From Aliihoeflea aestuarii (GTDB lineage Bacteria > Pseudomonadota > Alphaproteobacteria > Rhizobiales > Rhizobiaceae), in contig NZ_JAAAMK010000004.1 in assembly GCF_024105665.1 (NCBI RefSeq), forward strand, positions 62,001 through 126,000: a DNA stretch of 64,000 nt. The letters are read 5' to 3'. This document shows, in pieces, positions 46,512 through 55,262 of this stretch. The notes beneath the pieces are model-generated. The model was given only the letters and a program-made list of their open reading frames with translations. It was not told the DNA's origin and did not search any database. The translations under genes were made by a program, and so were the position numbers. Numbering within the stretch: position 1 is the stretch's first letter; each line of letters begins with the position of its first letter.

Positions 46512-46982
46512 TCAGCGCACGATTGGTGGCAACAGCATCGTTTCCTTGATTTCCTCCATCACGAAGGATGCGGATACGTCCGACAGCGGCACCTTCGCGA
46601 TCAGCCGCTGATACAGACGGTCGTAGCCCTTCACATCCGGCACGCGGGCGCGAAGGACGTAATCGAGATCGCCAGACATGCGGTAGACACCATGGATTTC
46701 GGGGATCGACAGGACCGCGTCGCGAAACGCCTTCAGCCATTCGGGTTCATGGTGCGAGGTGCGGACCAGAATCATCACCGACAGTCCGTAGCCAAGCTTT
46801 TCCGCATCGACCAGAGCGACGCGGCCGGTGATGATTCCCGCCTCCTCCATCAGCTTCACGCGCCGCCAGCAGGCATTGCGCGAAAGATGAACCTCCTCGG
46901 ACAGGCGATCGATCGACATGGAGGCGTCGCGCTGCAGCGCGGCGATGATTCTTCGATCGATCGGGTCGATTTCATAGTCCAT
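46512..46982 (-). CDS. Lrp/AsnC family transcriptional regulator
   Basis: A protein of about 156 residues with an N-terminal winged HTH ([41 protein letters not shown]) and a RAM ligand-binding domain (residues about 65-150). ATG 46982 is inside a perfect palindrome and lacks a ribosome-binding site. An in-frame TTG at 47000 has AGGAG eight bases upstream and would add six residues, so the true start is open. Divergent from the DUF6356 gene. Confidence 0.9.
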   Translation of the reverse strand: MDYEIDPIDRRIIAALQRDASMSIDRLSEEVHLSRNACWRRVKLMEEAGIITGRVALVDAEKLGYGLSVMILVRTSHHEPEWLKAFRDAVLSIPEIHGVYRMSGDLDYVLRARVPDVKGYDRLYQRLIAKVPLSDVSASFVMEEIKETMLLPPIVR

Positions 46983-47003
46983 ATTGGGATAATGTCCCAA
47001 TAT
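46981..47003. promoter_or_regulatory. Palindromic operator-like site at the Lrp gene start
   Basis: ATATTGGGA-TAATG-TCCCAATAT, a perfect 9-bp inverted repeat overlapping the Lrp start codon, with a further half-site AATTGGGA at 47023-47030 toward the divergent gene. Lrp-family regulators usually bind such dyads to autoregulate. Confidence 0.6.
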
Positions 47004-47081
47004 ATGCACTCCTGCAATAACGAATTGGGATCGATCAGCCGGCAAATCGGCGCATCATGATGGTCAAACGGGAGACACCAC

Positions 47082-47291
47082 ATGATCGCGCGCCTTTTCA
47101 CCACGCATCCGCAGACAGTCGGCGAGACCTATTTCGGGCATATGGCCTTCGCGCTTTGGTTCGCGTCCCGCCTGATGCTGGCGGCCGGTGCTGCGCTCGT
47201 CCATGCCATCCTGCCCTTCCTGTTCGAGACGACGGCCAGCCGCATCGTTCGCGAACTTTATGAGCGGACGTCGAAGCGTTCGTCGCACTGA
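47082..47291 (+). CDS. DUF6356 family small membrane protein
   Basis: A 69-residue protein (FTTHPQTVGETYFGHMAFA) with one hydrophobic segment (about 22-50, FALWFASRLMLAAGAALVHAILPFLF). The HPxTVGETYxxH and VHAILPFLF pattern fits DUF6356. ATG 47082 has GGGAG upstream. It is divergent from the Lrp regulator, which may control it. Confidence 0.85.
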   Translation: MIARLFTTHPQTVGETYFGHMAFALWFASRLMLAAGAALVHAILPFLFETTASRIVRELYERTSKRSSH

Positions 47292-47364
47292 CCATTTGAC
47301 TCCGACGCGTCAGGCGTTATGCGTCCTCGCATCAGCCGCTTGAACGCAAATCCGGAGACAGACC

Positions 47365-47994
47365 ATGCAGGGCGTGACCGTCGTCGACCACCCGCTTGTC
47401 CAGCACAAGCTCACCATCATGCGCGACAAGGACACGTCGACGGCGAGCTTCCGCCGCCTGCTGCGCGAGATCTCGCTCCTGCTCTGCTACGAGGTGACGC
47501 GCGGGCTGGAACTGACGACGCGGATCATCGAAACGCCGATGCAGACGATGGAAGCGCCGACGCTGGAAGGCAAGAAGCTCGTCTTCGCCTCCGTGCTGCG
47601 CGCCGGAAACGGCCTGCTCGACGGCATGCTCGACCTCGTGCCGGCCGCGCGCGTCGCCCATGTCGGCCTCTACCGCGACCACGAGACGCTCGAAGCGGTC
47701 GAGTATTTCTTCAAGGCACCGGGCGATCTGGGCGACCGGCTCGTCATCGTTGTCGACCCTATGCTCGCCACCGCCAATTCCGCGATCATGGCCGTCGACA
47801 AGCTGAAGGAGCGCGGAGCGACCAATCTGCGCTTCCTGTGCCTGCTCGCCGCGCCCGAAGGCATCGCGCGCTTCACCAAGGCGCATCCCGACGTGCCGGT
47901 CGTCACTGCCTCGATCGACGAGAAGCTGAACGAGAAGGGCTATATCGTGCCCGGCCTCGGCGATGCGGGCGACCGGATGTACGGCACCAAATAA
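47365..47994 (+). CDS. upp: Uracil phosphoribosyltransferase
   Basis: Converts uracil and PRPP to UMP. The 209-residue protein has the PRPP-binding loop [13 protein letters not shown] (the usual GG is AN, as in other rhizobial copies I recall) and the uracil-binding [17 protein letters not shown] at the C terminus. It lies next to the nucleoside catabolic genes, which release uracil, but is on the opposite strand. Confidence 0.96.
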   Translation: MQGVTVVDHPLVQHKLTIMRDKDTSTASFRRLLREISLLLCYEVTRGLELTTRIIETPMQTMEAPTLEGKKLVFASVLRAGNGLLDGMLDLVPAARVAHVGLYRDHETLEAVEYFFKAPGDLGDRLVIVVDPMLATANSAIMAVDKLKERGATNLRFLCLLAAPEGIARFTKAHPDVPVVTASIDEKLNEKGYIVPGLGDAGDRMYGTK

Positions 47995-48016
47995 CCCGCC
48001 CTTAACGATGCTTCGC

Positions 48017-48044
48017 GAAGGCCGCGCCTGTTAAGCGCGGCTTT
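48017..48044 (+). terminator. Weak terminator after upp
   Basis: GCCGCGC, 7-base loop, GCGCGGC followed by TTT, 22 bases after the upp stop. Confidence 0.6.
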
Positions 48045-48090
48045 GCGCGCTGCCGTGTAGACTGCCCCATCTGCTGATCGGAGGCGCTTC

Positions 48091-48621
48091 ATGCTGCGCA
48101 ATGTCATTGTGGGTGGAGCGTTCATGGCCGGCATGGCGGTCGCGGTTCCCTTCGTGCTCGAACGGAACGGCCAGCCTCAGGCCGGTGGGTCTTCGAGCGA
48201 AACCGCACCTGCGCTTTTATCCGCCGCGCCGTCGCAACCGTCTGCCGGCGGCCGCCGCGTCCAGATGGAGCCAGACGTGCGCGGTCATTTCATCGGCGAG
48301 TTCCGTCTCAACGGACGCCCCGTCGAGGCGATGATCGACACGGGCGCAAGCGTCGTCGCCATCAACCGCACGACCGCGCGGCGGGTGGGCATCTCGCTTG
48401 CCAATGCCGATTTCAGCCAGAAGGTGAACACGGCGAACGGAACCGTACATGCCGCTGCGGCGCGCATCGACCGGATGGAGATCGGCGGCATCGTGGCGCG
48501 GAACGTACAGGCGGTGGTGCTCGACGATTCCGCGCTTTCGGGCACGCTGATCGGGATGAGCTTTTTGGGCAATCTCAAGCGCTATCAGGTCGAAAACGGA
48601 CGATTGCTGCTCGAACAGTGA
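48091..48621 (+). CDS. Retropepsin-like aspartic protease (TIGR02281 type)
   Basis: A 176-residue protein with an N-terminal membrane anchor (about 4-22) and a single retropepsin fold whose active site is AMIDTGASVVAINR (D in DTGA, near residue 83). One such domain means it must dimerise. Its stop directly abuts the stop of deoA on the other strand. Substrates are unknown. Confidence 0.88.
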   Translation: MLRNVIVGGAFMAGMAVAVPFVLERNGQPQAGGSSSETAPALLSAAPSQPSAGGRRVQMEPDVRGHFIGEFRLNGRPVEAMIDTGASVVAINRTTARRVGISLANADFSQKVNTANGTVHAAAARIDRMEIGGIVARNVQAVVLDDSALSGTLIGMSFLGNLKRYQVENGRLLLEQ

Positions 48622-49941
48622 TCAGTGGCGTGGCGCGATGCGCTCGGACACCGTTTCCGGCAAGGACGGACGTTCGGCTGCAATATTGATCGCGGCGCGG
48701 ACGGCATTTGCGGCCATTTCCGCGTCAAACTCATCGCGCGCGTGGACGAACGCCAAAGCTTGTCCCGCCTCCACCTTTAGCCCCGGCATGGCGATGCGTG
48801 TGATGCCGACCGAGTGATCTACCTTGTCTTCGGCGCGGCGACGGCCGCCGCCGAGTTCCACGACGGCGACGCCGAGGGCACGCGTGTCGATGTGGCTGAT
48901 GTAACCCTCGTCCTGTGCCAGCACGGGCCGCACCGTTTTTGCCGCAGGCAGATGCATCTCCATTTTCTCGAGGAAATCAATCGGCCCGCCCAGCGCGGCA
49001 ACCATGCGCGCGAACCGATCCGCTGCCGCTCCGCTTCCCAGCGCGTTTACGGCAAGCATCGTTGCCTCCTGGAGTGTCGCTGCAACGCCGGATGACATCA
49101 ACATCTCGCCTGCAAGTGCGAGGGTGACCTCCTTCAGTCGCGGCTCCGTGGAGCGCATTGTCAGGAAGCGCACCGCGTTGGCCACTTCCAACGCATTGCC
49201 GGCCGCTGAAGCCAGCGGCGCGTTCATGTCGGTGACGAGAGCCGTTGTATGCAGGCCCGCGCCGTTGGCGACTTCGACCAGATTTTCCGCCAGCGCACGC
49301 GCCCTTTCCGGCGAGGCCATGAACGCGCCGTTGCCGCTCTTCACGTCGAGGACGAGCGAGCCGAGGCCGGCGGCCAGTTTCTTCGACAGGATAGAGGCAG
49401 TGATGAGCGGCACCGATTCAACCGTCGCCGTGATGTCGCGGATGGCGTAGAAGCGCTTGTCGGCGGGAGCCAGATCGGCGGTCGGGCCGATGATCGCGCA
49501 GCCCGTTTCACGCACAATCTTGCGGAAAAGCGCCTCGTCCGGCTGCGAGCTATAGCCGGGGATCGAATCCATCTTGTCGAGCGTCCCGCCGGTATGGCCG
49601 AGGCCGCGGCCCGATATCATCGGAACATAGGCCCCGCAGGCCGCCACGATGGGCGCGAGCATCAACGAGACATTGTCTCCGACGCCGCCAGTCGAATGCT
49701 TGTCCGTCACGGGGCCGGGCAGGTCCGTCCAGTCGAGAACATGGCCGGAATCGCGCATGGCAAGCGTCAGCGCGACCGCCTCGTCCCGCCCCATGCCGTT
49801 CAGGAACACGGCCATGGCGAAGGCCGCGACCTGCCCTTCCGTGAATCCGCCTTTTGAAAGACCCTCGACGAATGCGGTGATCTCGTCTTTCGAAAGCTCC
49901 TTGCCGTCGCGCTTTCTGGCGATGATCTCCTGCGGGAGCAT
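48622..49941 (-). CDS. deoA: Thymidine phosphorylase
   Basis: Phosphorolysis of thymidine/deoxyuridine to base and deoxyribose-1-phosphate. The 439-residue protein has the family signature KHSTGGVGDNVSLMLAPIVAACGA, the phosphate-binding SGRGLGHTGGTLDK and the C-terminal LVFVHARDEF region. ATG 49941 begins MLPQEIIARKRDG; upstream frame is repeat DNA. Last gene of the minus-strand nucleoside cluster. Confidence 0.96.
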   Translation of the reverse strand: MLPQEIIARKRDGKELSKDEITAFVEGLSKGGFTEGQVAAFAMAVFLNGMGRDEAVALTLAMRDSGHVLDWTDLPGPVTDKHSTGGVGDNVSLMLAPIVAACGAYVPMISGRGLGHTGGTLDKMDSIPGYSSQPDEALFRKIVRETGCAIIGPTADLAPADKRFYAIRDITATVESVPLITASILSKKLAAGLGSLVLDVKSGNGAFMASPERARALAENLVEVANGAGLHTTALVTDMNAPLASAAGNALEVANAVRFLTMRSTEPRLKEVTLALAGEMLMSSGVAATLQEATMLAVNALGSGAAADRFARMVAALGGPIDFLEKMEMHLPAAKTVRPVLAQDEGYISHIDTRALGVAVVELGGGRRRAEDKVDHSVGITRIAMPGLKVEAGQALAFVHARDEFDAEMAANAVRAAINIAAERPSLPETVSERIAPRH

Positions 49942-49978
49942 CGTCAGGCCGCAGATCGCGGAGGGTTGCGCTCTGTCG

Positions 49979-50130
49979 CGCCCCCCTCTGCCCTGCCGGG
50001 CATCTCCCCCGCACGGGGGGAGATCACGCACAGCACCTCTTTCGCAAATACGACGGCCGTTTGAACTGGAAGACGAAGAGCTTGACCTCCCCCCATGCGG
50101 CGGAGACGGGCGGCAGCCCAGAGGGGGGCG
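49979..50130. repeat. Long inverted repeat, copy 3
   Basis: CGCCCCCCTCTGCCCTGCCGG...CATCTCCCCC and its degenerate complement around a spacer of about 75 bases, lying between punA and deoA, both on the minus strand. Confidence 0.8.
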
Positions 50131-50145
50131 TGACGGAGCGCCACG

Positions 50146-50952
50146 TCAGCCATCCAGCGCCTCATCGGCCAGCATCGCCCGGAAGATCGTCGCCAGGCGC
50201 TTGCCGCCGAGTGGGGCCATGTCCTTCGTCTCCTCGTGCGACAGTTCGTTGCCGGTCATGCCTGCCGCCAGATTGGTGACGACCGAACAGGCCGCGACGC
50301 GCAGGCCGAGGAAGCGGGCGAGGATAACTTCGGGCACGGTCGACATGCCGACCGCATCCGCCCCCATGATGCGCGCCATGCGGATTTCGGCAGGCGTCTC
50401 GAAGGACGGGCCGGAAAACCACATATAGACGCCCTTGTGGAGTTCGATGCCGGTCACTTCGGCCGCACGCTCGATTGCGGCGCGCAGACCCGCATCATAG
50501 GCTTCGGTCAGCCCGACGAAACGCCGGTCGGTCGGTTCGCCGAAGAGCGGGTTGGTGCCTGAAAAATTGATGTGATCGGTGATCAGCATCACCGAGCCCG
50601 GTCCCATTTCCTCCCGCAGGGAACCCGCCGCATTGGTGAGCAGCAGCTTATCGATACCGATACCGGCAAGCGCTTCCAGCGCGGGACGCATGGCGGCGGC
50701 GTTGCCGTGTTCGTAATAATGCGCGCGGCCGGCGAGCATCAGCACCTGCCGGCCGGCGAAATCGCCCGCCACGATCTGCCCCGCATGGCCGGTGACGCCG
50801 CTTTGCGGGAAACCGGGCAGATCGCCATAGGGAATGCGCACCGCATTCTCGACCTCGTCGACAAGGCCGCCAAGGCCGGAGCCGAGGACGAGCGCCACCT
50901 TCGGCATGCGACCTTCGAGACGTTCGGTCAGCTGCGCGATCGCGTCGGTCAT
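50146..50952 (-). CDS. punA: Purine-nucleoside phosphorylase (trimeric type)
   Basis: Cleaves purine nucleosides to base and (deoxy)ribose-1-phosphate. The 268-residue protein belongs to the trimeric class: LVLGSGLGGLVDEV at the N terminus, GRAHYYEHGN, and the purine-site SGPSFETPAEIRMARIMGADAVGMSTVPE. ATG 50952 overlaps the cdd stop (ATGA), showing coupling. Confidence 0.95.
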   Translation of the reverse strand: MTDAIAQLTERLEGRMPKVALVLGSGLGGLVDEVENAVRIPYGDLPGFPQSGVTGHAGQIVAGDFAGRQVLMLAGRAHYYEHGNAAAMRPALEALAGIGIDKLLLTNAAGSLREEMGPGSVMLITDHINFSGTNPLFGEPTDRRFVGLTEAYDAGLRAAIERAAEVTGIELHKGVYMWFSGPSFETPAEIRMARIMGADAVGMSTVPEVILARFLGLRVAACSVVTNLAAGMTGNELSHEETKDMAPLGGKRLATIFRAMLADEALDG

Positions 50953-51341
50953 TTCAGCGTGTCTCCCTTGAAGCCGAACGGCAGGATATCGCCCATCGTC
51001 ACCGTTTCCACGATGCCGTTCTGGTCGCACATATGCAGCTTCGTATCGGCATCGGCGAATTCGGCGAGGCGCTGGCGGCAACCGCCGCACGGCGTGATGC
51101 GGTCCATCTTCTCGGCGACCACGCAGATTTCCATGATGCGTCCGCCGCCGGCCATGACGTAATGGCCGAGCGCCGTCGTCTCGGCGCACCAGCCTTCCGG
51201 GTAGGACGCGACCTCGATATTGGCACCGGAAAAGACGCGTCCGTCGTCCGTCAGCAGGGCTGCGCCGACGGGGAATTTCGAATAGGGCGCGTAGGCATGC
51301 GTCATCGCCTCGCGGGCGGTGGTGAAGAGATCAGTTTTCAT
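50949..51341 (-). CDS. cdd: Cytidine deaminase
   Basis: Deaminates cytidine/deoxycytidine to uridine/deoxyuridine, feeding deoA and upp. The 130-residue tetrameric-type enzyme has the catalytic CAETTAL (Cys/Glu) and the zinc ligands PCGGCRQRL. ATG 51341 starts MKTDLFTTAREAM. Confidence 0.95.
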   Translation of the reverse strand: MKTDLFTTAREAMTHAYAPYSKFPVGAALLTDDGRVFSGANIEVASYPEGWCAETTALGHYVMAGGGRIMEICVVAEKMDRITPCGGCRQRLAEFADADTKLHMCDQNGIVETVTMGDILPFGFKGDTLK

Positions 51342-51361
51342 CGAACAGTCCAGTCGGAAGG

Positions 51362-51491
51362 CCCCCACTCCGTCTGCCTTCGGCAGCCACCTCTCGCCCC
51401 TTGCGGGGGAGAGGGAGCGTGGAAGCGGCGACGATTTCCTCTCCCTTTTTGAGGGGGGAGAGTGGTTTGCGCAGCAAACCGGAGTGGGGGT
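51362..51491. repeat. Inverted repeat, variant copy
   Basis: CCCCACTCCG and CGGAGTGGGG outer arms (51364 and 51479) and inner CCTCTCGCCCC.../GGGGGGAGAG arms, between the permease gene and cdd on the same strand. A sequence variant of the family seen at 10309. Confidence 0.75.
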
Positions 51492-51503
51492 CAGTGCGCA
51501 CCC

Positions 51504-52478
51504 TCACCGCTCCTTCACATACGGCACGCCGCCGGCGCGTGGCGGGATGGCCCTGCCGATGAAGCCGGCGAGCAGGATCACCGTCATCACATAGGGCAAC
51601 GCCTGCATGAGCTGCGTCGGCACCGGCCCGATGATGGGCAGGGGCGAGCCCTGAAGGCGGATCGATACGGCGTCGAGAAAGCCGAACAGAAGGCAGGCGA
51701 ACATGGCCGGGACGGGCTTCCACTTGGCAAAGATCAGAGCGGCGAGCGCGATGAAGCCGCGCCCGGCCGTCATGTCCTTCACGAATCCCGCGCCGATGGC
51801 CATCGACAGATACGCACCCGCCAAACCGCACAGTATGCCCGTGCAGATGACCGCGCGATAGCGCAGCCACGTCACCGAGATGCCGGCCGTGTCGACGGCG
51901 GCCGGGTTTTCGCCGACGGCGCGCAGGCGCAGCCCGAAACGCGTGCGGAACAACACCCACCAGGTGAAGGCGACGGTGAAGAAGGCTAGATAGACGAGGA
52001 TCGAGTGGCCCGAAATCAGCTCGGCGTAAATATAGCCGATAATCGGAATGTCGCGGGCGGCTTCCGCGAACGGCAGGGCCACGCCGGTAAAGCGCTGTTC
52101 GCCGCCAAGCGAGGGCGTGCGACCGCCCTGCGCGAACCACGCCTGCCCCAAAATGACGGTCGTGCCGGCGGCAATGAAATTGATCGCCACGCCGGAAACG
52201 ATCTGGTTGCCGCGATTGGTGATCGAGGCAAAGCCGTGGACGAGCGCGAGGAAGACGGACACGACGATAGCAAGGCTCAGGCCGACCCAGGCGGAGCCGT
52301 AGACGGCCGCACCGGCAGCGCCCGCGAAGGCGGCAGCGAGCATCTTGCCTTCGAGCCCGATGTCGAACACGCCCGCACGCTCCGAATAAAGCCCTGCGAG
52401 GCAGGCAAACATCAGCGGGATCGACAGGCGGATGGTCGAATCGAGGATCTGGATGGCGACGACGAAGGAATGTTCCAT
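51504..52478 (-). CDS. Nucleoside ABC transporter permease (NupQ/BmpC type)
   Basis: A 324-residue inner-membrane permease with about nine hydrophobic helices of the branched-chain/nucleoside BPD_transp_2 family (SERAGVFDIGLEGKMLAAAF; LRLRAVGENPAAVDTAGISVTWLRY coupling loop). It starts 1 base after the upstream permease stop. With the ATPase and the other permease it forms a BmpA-NupABC-type transporter. Confidence 0.92.
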   Translation of the reverse strand: MEHSFVVAIQILDSTIRLSIPLMFACLAGLYSERAGVFDIGLEGKMLAAAFAGAAGAAVYGSAWVGLSLAIVVSVFLALVHGFASITNRGNQIVSGVAINFIAAGTTVILGQAWFAQGGRTPSLGGEQRFTGVALPFAEAARDIPIIGYIYAELISGHSILVYLAFFTVAFTWWVLFRTRFGLRLRAVGENPAAVDTAGISVTWLRYRAVICTGILCGLAGAYLSMAIGAGFVKDMTAGRGFIALAALIFAKWKPVPAMFACLLFGFLDAVSIRLQGSPLPIIGPVPTQLMQALPYVMTVILLAGFIGRAIPPRAGGVPYVKER

Positions 52479-52479
52479 C

Positions 52480-53619
52480 TCAGGCTCCCTTCTGGCCGGC
52501 GGCTTCGCCCGCGCCTGAACGCGGGGAGATCGACGCGAACATCGCTTGCAGCGAGGGACGGAACATGTGCTCCAGCGCGCCGGCGAACAGGATCACGAGG
52601 CCCTGGATGATGATGATCATGTCGCGGCTGATCGACGGCATCATGAACGCGATCTCCGCACCGCCCTGATAGAGCACCCCGAAGAGGATCGCGGCGGGGA
52701 TTATGCCGGCGGGGTGCGAGCGCCCCATCAGCGCGACCGCGATGCCGACGAAGCCGGCACCGGTCACGAAATCGAGCTGCAAGCGGTTGGAATCGCCCAT
52801 GACCGGGTTCAGCGCCATCATGCCGGCGAGCGCGCCGGAGATCATCATCGTGATCAGGATGATGCGCGTCTCGCCGATGCCGGCATAGCGCGCCGCCTTG
52901 GGGCTGAACCCTTGCGTGCGGATTTCGTAGCCGAGCTTCGTGCGCCAGATCAGCACCCAGACGAGGAAGGCCGCCACGAGCGCCAAAAGAAACGAAATAT
53001 TGAGCGGCGAGGAGCGAACCGCAGCGCCGAACCAGTCGAAGACGAAGTTGAGCTTGGGCAGTTGCCCCCCTTCCGCAAAGGTGCGCGTCTGCGGCGACAT
53101 CGACGCGGGCGGCTTCAGGACCGTGGTCAAGAGGTAGACCATCAGGCTTGCAGCAATGAAGTTGAACATGATCGTCGTGATGACGATGTGGCTGCCGCGC
53201 TTTGCCTGCAAATAGGCCGGGATGAACGCCCAGAGCGCGCCCATCAGCGCCGCGCCGAGGATCGCCAGCGGAAAATTCACCCACCACGGAAAGACCGTGT
53301 CCAGCGACAGGACGATCAGCGCGACGCCAAGCCCACCGACATATGCCTGCCCCTCGCCGCCGATATTGAACAGCCCGCCATGGAAGGCGACGGCAACGGC
53401 AAGGCCGGTGAAGATGAAACTCGTCGCGTAATAGAGCGTGTAAGCGATGTTCTGCCCGCGCCCGAAAGCGCCCTCGATCAGATAGCCGAATGCTTCTACA
53501 GGGCTTTCACCGACGAGGAGCACGACCAGGCCAGCCACCGCGAAGGCGACGATGACGTTGATCAGCGGGATAAGTCCGTAGTCGGCCCAGCCGGGGAGTT
53601 TCGCATAAGGTACGCTCAT
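52480..53619 (-). CDS. Nucleoside ABC transporter permease (NupP/BmpB type)
   Basis: A 379-residue permease of the same BPD_transp_2 family with about ten helices (FNIGGEGQAYVGGLG at about 86-100; LGYEIRTQGFSPKAARYAGIGE coupling loop). Its start at 53619 overlaps the ATPase stop by 4 bases. It is larger than its partner because of an insertion around residues 170-210. Confidence 0.92.
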   Translation of the reverse strand: MSVPYAKLPGWADYGLIPLINVIVAFAVAGLVVLLVGESPVEAFGYLIEGAFGRGQNIAYTLYYATSFIFTGLAVAVAFHGGLFNIGGEGQAYVGGLGVALIVLSLDTVFPWWVNFPLAILGAALMGALWAFIPAYLQAKRGSHIVITTIMFNFIAASLMVYLLTTVLKPPASMSPQTRTFAEGGQLPKLNFVFDWFGAAVRSSPLNISFLLALVAAFLVWVLIWRTKLGYEIRTQGFSPKAARYAGIGETRIILITMMISGALAGMMALNPVMGDSNRLQLDFVTGAGFVGIAVALMGRSHPAGIIPAAILFGVLYQGGAEIAFMMPSISRDMIIIIQGLVILFAGALEHMFRPSLQAMFASISPRSGAGEAAGQKGA

Positions 53620-55148
53620 TCGGCGGCCTCCTTGCCGTCGATGCCGGCCATCAGGAGGCCGAGTTCGCCTTCGGTTGCCTCGCCGGAGCGCTCGCCGACC
53701 ACCTTGCCGTCGAACATCACGAGGATCCTGTCCGACAGCGAGCGGATTTCGTCGAGTTCGACCGAGACGAGCAGCACCGCCCTGCCCTGATCGCGCATGT
53801 CGATCAGGCGGCGGTGGATGAATTCGATGGCGCCGACATCGACGCCGCGCGTCGGCTGGCCGATGACGAGGACGCCGGGGTCCTTTTCCAGTTCGCGCGC
53901 GAGCACGATCTTCTGCTGGTTGCCGCCGGAGAAATTCGCCGTCTTCAGGCGCTCGTTGCGCGGGCGCACGTCGTATTGCTCGATCTTCATGCGCGCGTCG
54001 GCGCGGATCGCGTCGATGTTCAGGAACGGCCCGTTCAGGTATTCGGCGCGGTCGTGATAGCCGAGGATCGAGTTCTCGTATTCCTCGAAGGGCAGGACGA
54101 GGCCGACATAGTGCCGGTCCTCCGGCACATGGGCGAGGCCGCGGTCGCGCAGATCACCCGGATCGGCGGCGCCCGTCACGTCGATCGGCTTGCCGTCGAG
54201 CGTGACCGTGCCCGAGACCGCCGCGCGGATGCCCGAGATCGTCTCCAGAAGCTGCGACTGGCCGTTGCCGGCGACGCCCGCAATGCCGACGATCTCGCCG
54301 CCGCGCACGTCGAAGGACACGTCGTCCACCACCTTCACGCCGCGCGAATCCACGACCGTCAGGTTGCGGACGGACAGTTTCACCTCGCCGGGCCGCATGT
54401 CGCCCTTTTCGACGCGCAGGAGGACGCGGCGCCCGACCATCAGTTCGGCGAGTTCCTCGACGCTCACCTCGGCGGTCTTGCGGGTGTCGACGATCGCGCC
54501 CTGACGCATGACCGAGACGCTGTCGGTGATCGCCTTGATCTCGCGCAGCTTGTGCGTGATCAGCACCACCGTCTTACCTTCGGCGCGGAGCTGGTCGAGA
54601 ATACGGAACAGGTGATCGGCCTCGGCTGGCGTCAGAACCCCTGTCGGCTCGTCGAGAATGAGGATATCGGCGCCGCGATAGAGCGCTTTGAGGATTTCGA
54701 CGCGCTGCTGGAGGCCGACCGGCAAATCCTCGATGATGGCGTCGGGATCGACGTCGAGGCCGTATTCCTTTTCCAGACGGCGCAATTCCGAGCGCGCCTT
54801 GGAAATGGAAGAGTTGAGCAGCGCCTCGCCCTCGGCCCCGAGGATGATGTTTTCCAGCACCGTGAAATTTTGAACCAGCATGAAATGCTGATGGACCATG
54901 CCGATGCCGAGCGCGATGGCGTCGTTCGACGACGCAATCGCCACCTTCTTGCCGCCGACGCGGATTTCGCCGGAATCGGCCTGATAGAATCCGTAGAGGA
55001 TCGACATCAGGGTGGATTTGCCCGCGCCGTTCTCGCCCACGATGCCGTGGATGGTGCCGGACTTGATGTTGAGGTCGATATCCTTGTTGGCACGAACCGA
55101 GCCGAAGCTCTTGTTGATGCCGACGAGTTCGATCGCCGATTCGGACAT
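53616..55148 (-). CDS. Nucleoside ABC transporter ATP-binding protein (NupO type)
   Basis: A 510-residue ATPase with two tandem nucleotide-binding domains, as in sugar/nucleoside importers. Domain 1 has GENGAGKSTLMSILYG and DLPVGLQQRVEILKALYR; domain 2 has GVAGNGQSQLLETI and ANFSGGNQQKIVLARELEK. ATG 55148 is preferred; the frame opens at 55178. First gene of the minus-strand salvage cluster. The 872-codon plus-strand frame over it is an antisense artefact. Confidence 0.93.
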   Translation of the reverse strand: MSESAIELVGINKSFGSVRANKDIDLNIKSGTIHGIVGENGAGKSTLMSILYGFYQADSGEIRVGGKKVAIASSNDAIALGIGMVHQHFMLVQNFTVLENIILGAEGEALLNSSISKARSELRRLEKEYGLDVDPDAIIEDLPVGLQQRVEILKALYRGADILILDEPTGVLTPAEADHLFRILDQLRAEGKTVVLITHKLREIKAITDSVSVMRQGAIVDTRKTAEVSVEELAELMVGRRVLLRVEKGDMRPGEVKLSVRNLTVVDSRGVKVVDDVSFDVRGGEIVGIAGVAGNGQSQLLETISGIRAAVSGTVTLDGKPIDVTGAADPGDLRDRGLAHVPEDRHYVGLVLPFEEYENSILGYHDRAEYLNGPFLNIDAIRADARMKIEQYDVRPRNERLKTANFSGGNQQKIVLARELEKDPGVLVIGQPTRGVDVGAIEFIHRRLIDMRDQGRAVLLVSVELDEIRSLSDRILVMFDGKVVGERSGEATEGELGLLMAGIDGKEAAE

Positions 55149-55262
55149 GCAGGATTTCCGTCTGGACGCCGTGGTCAAAAATCGGGATTAGCATGTGCGC
55201 TTCGCACCTGCAAACGTGCATGTGCCCTCGACAAGGCGCTGCCGTCTTGCCAGTTTGCCGGC

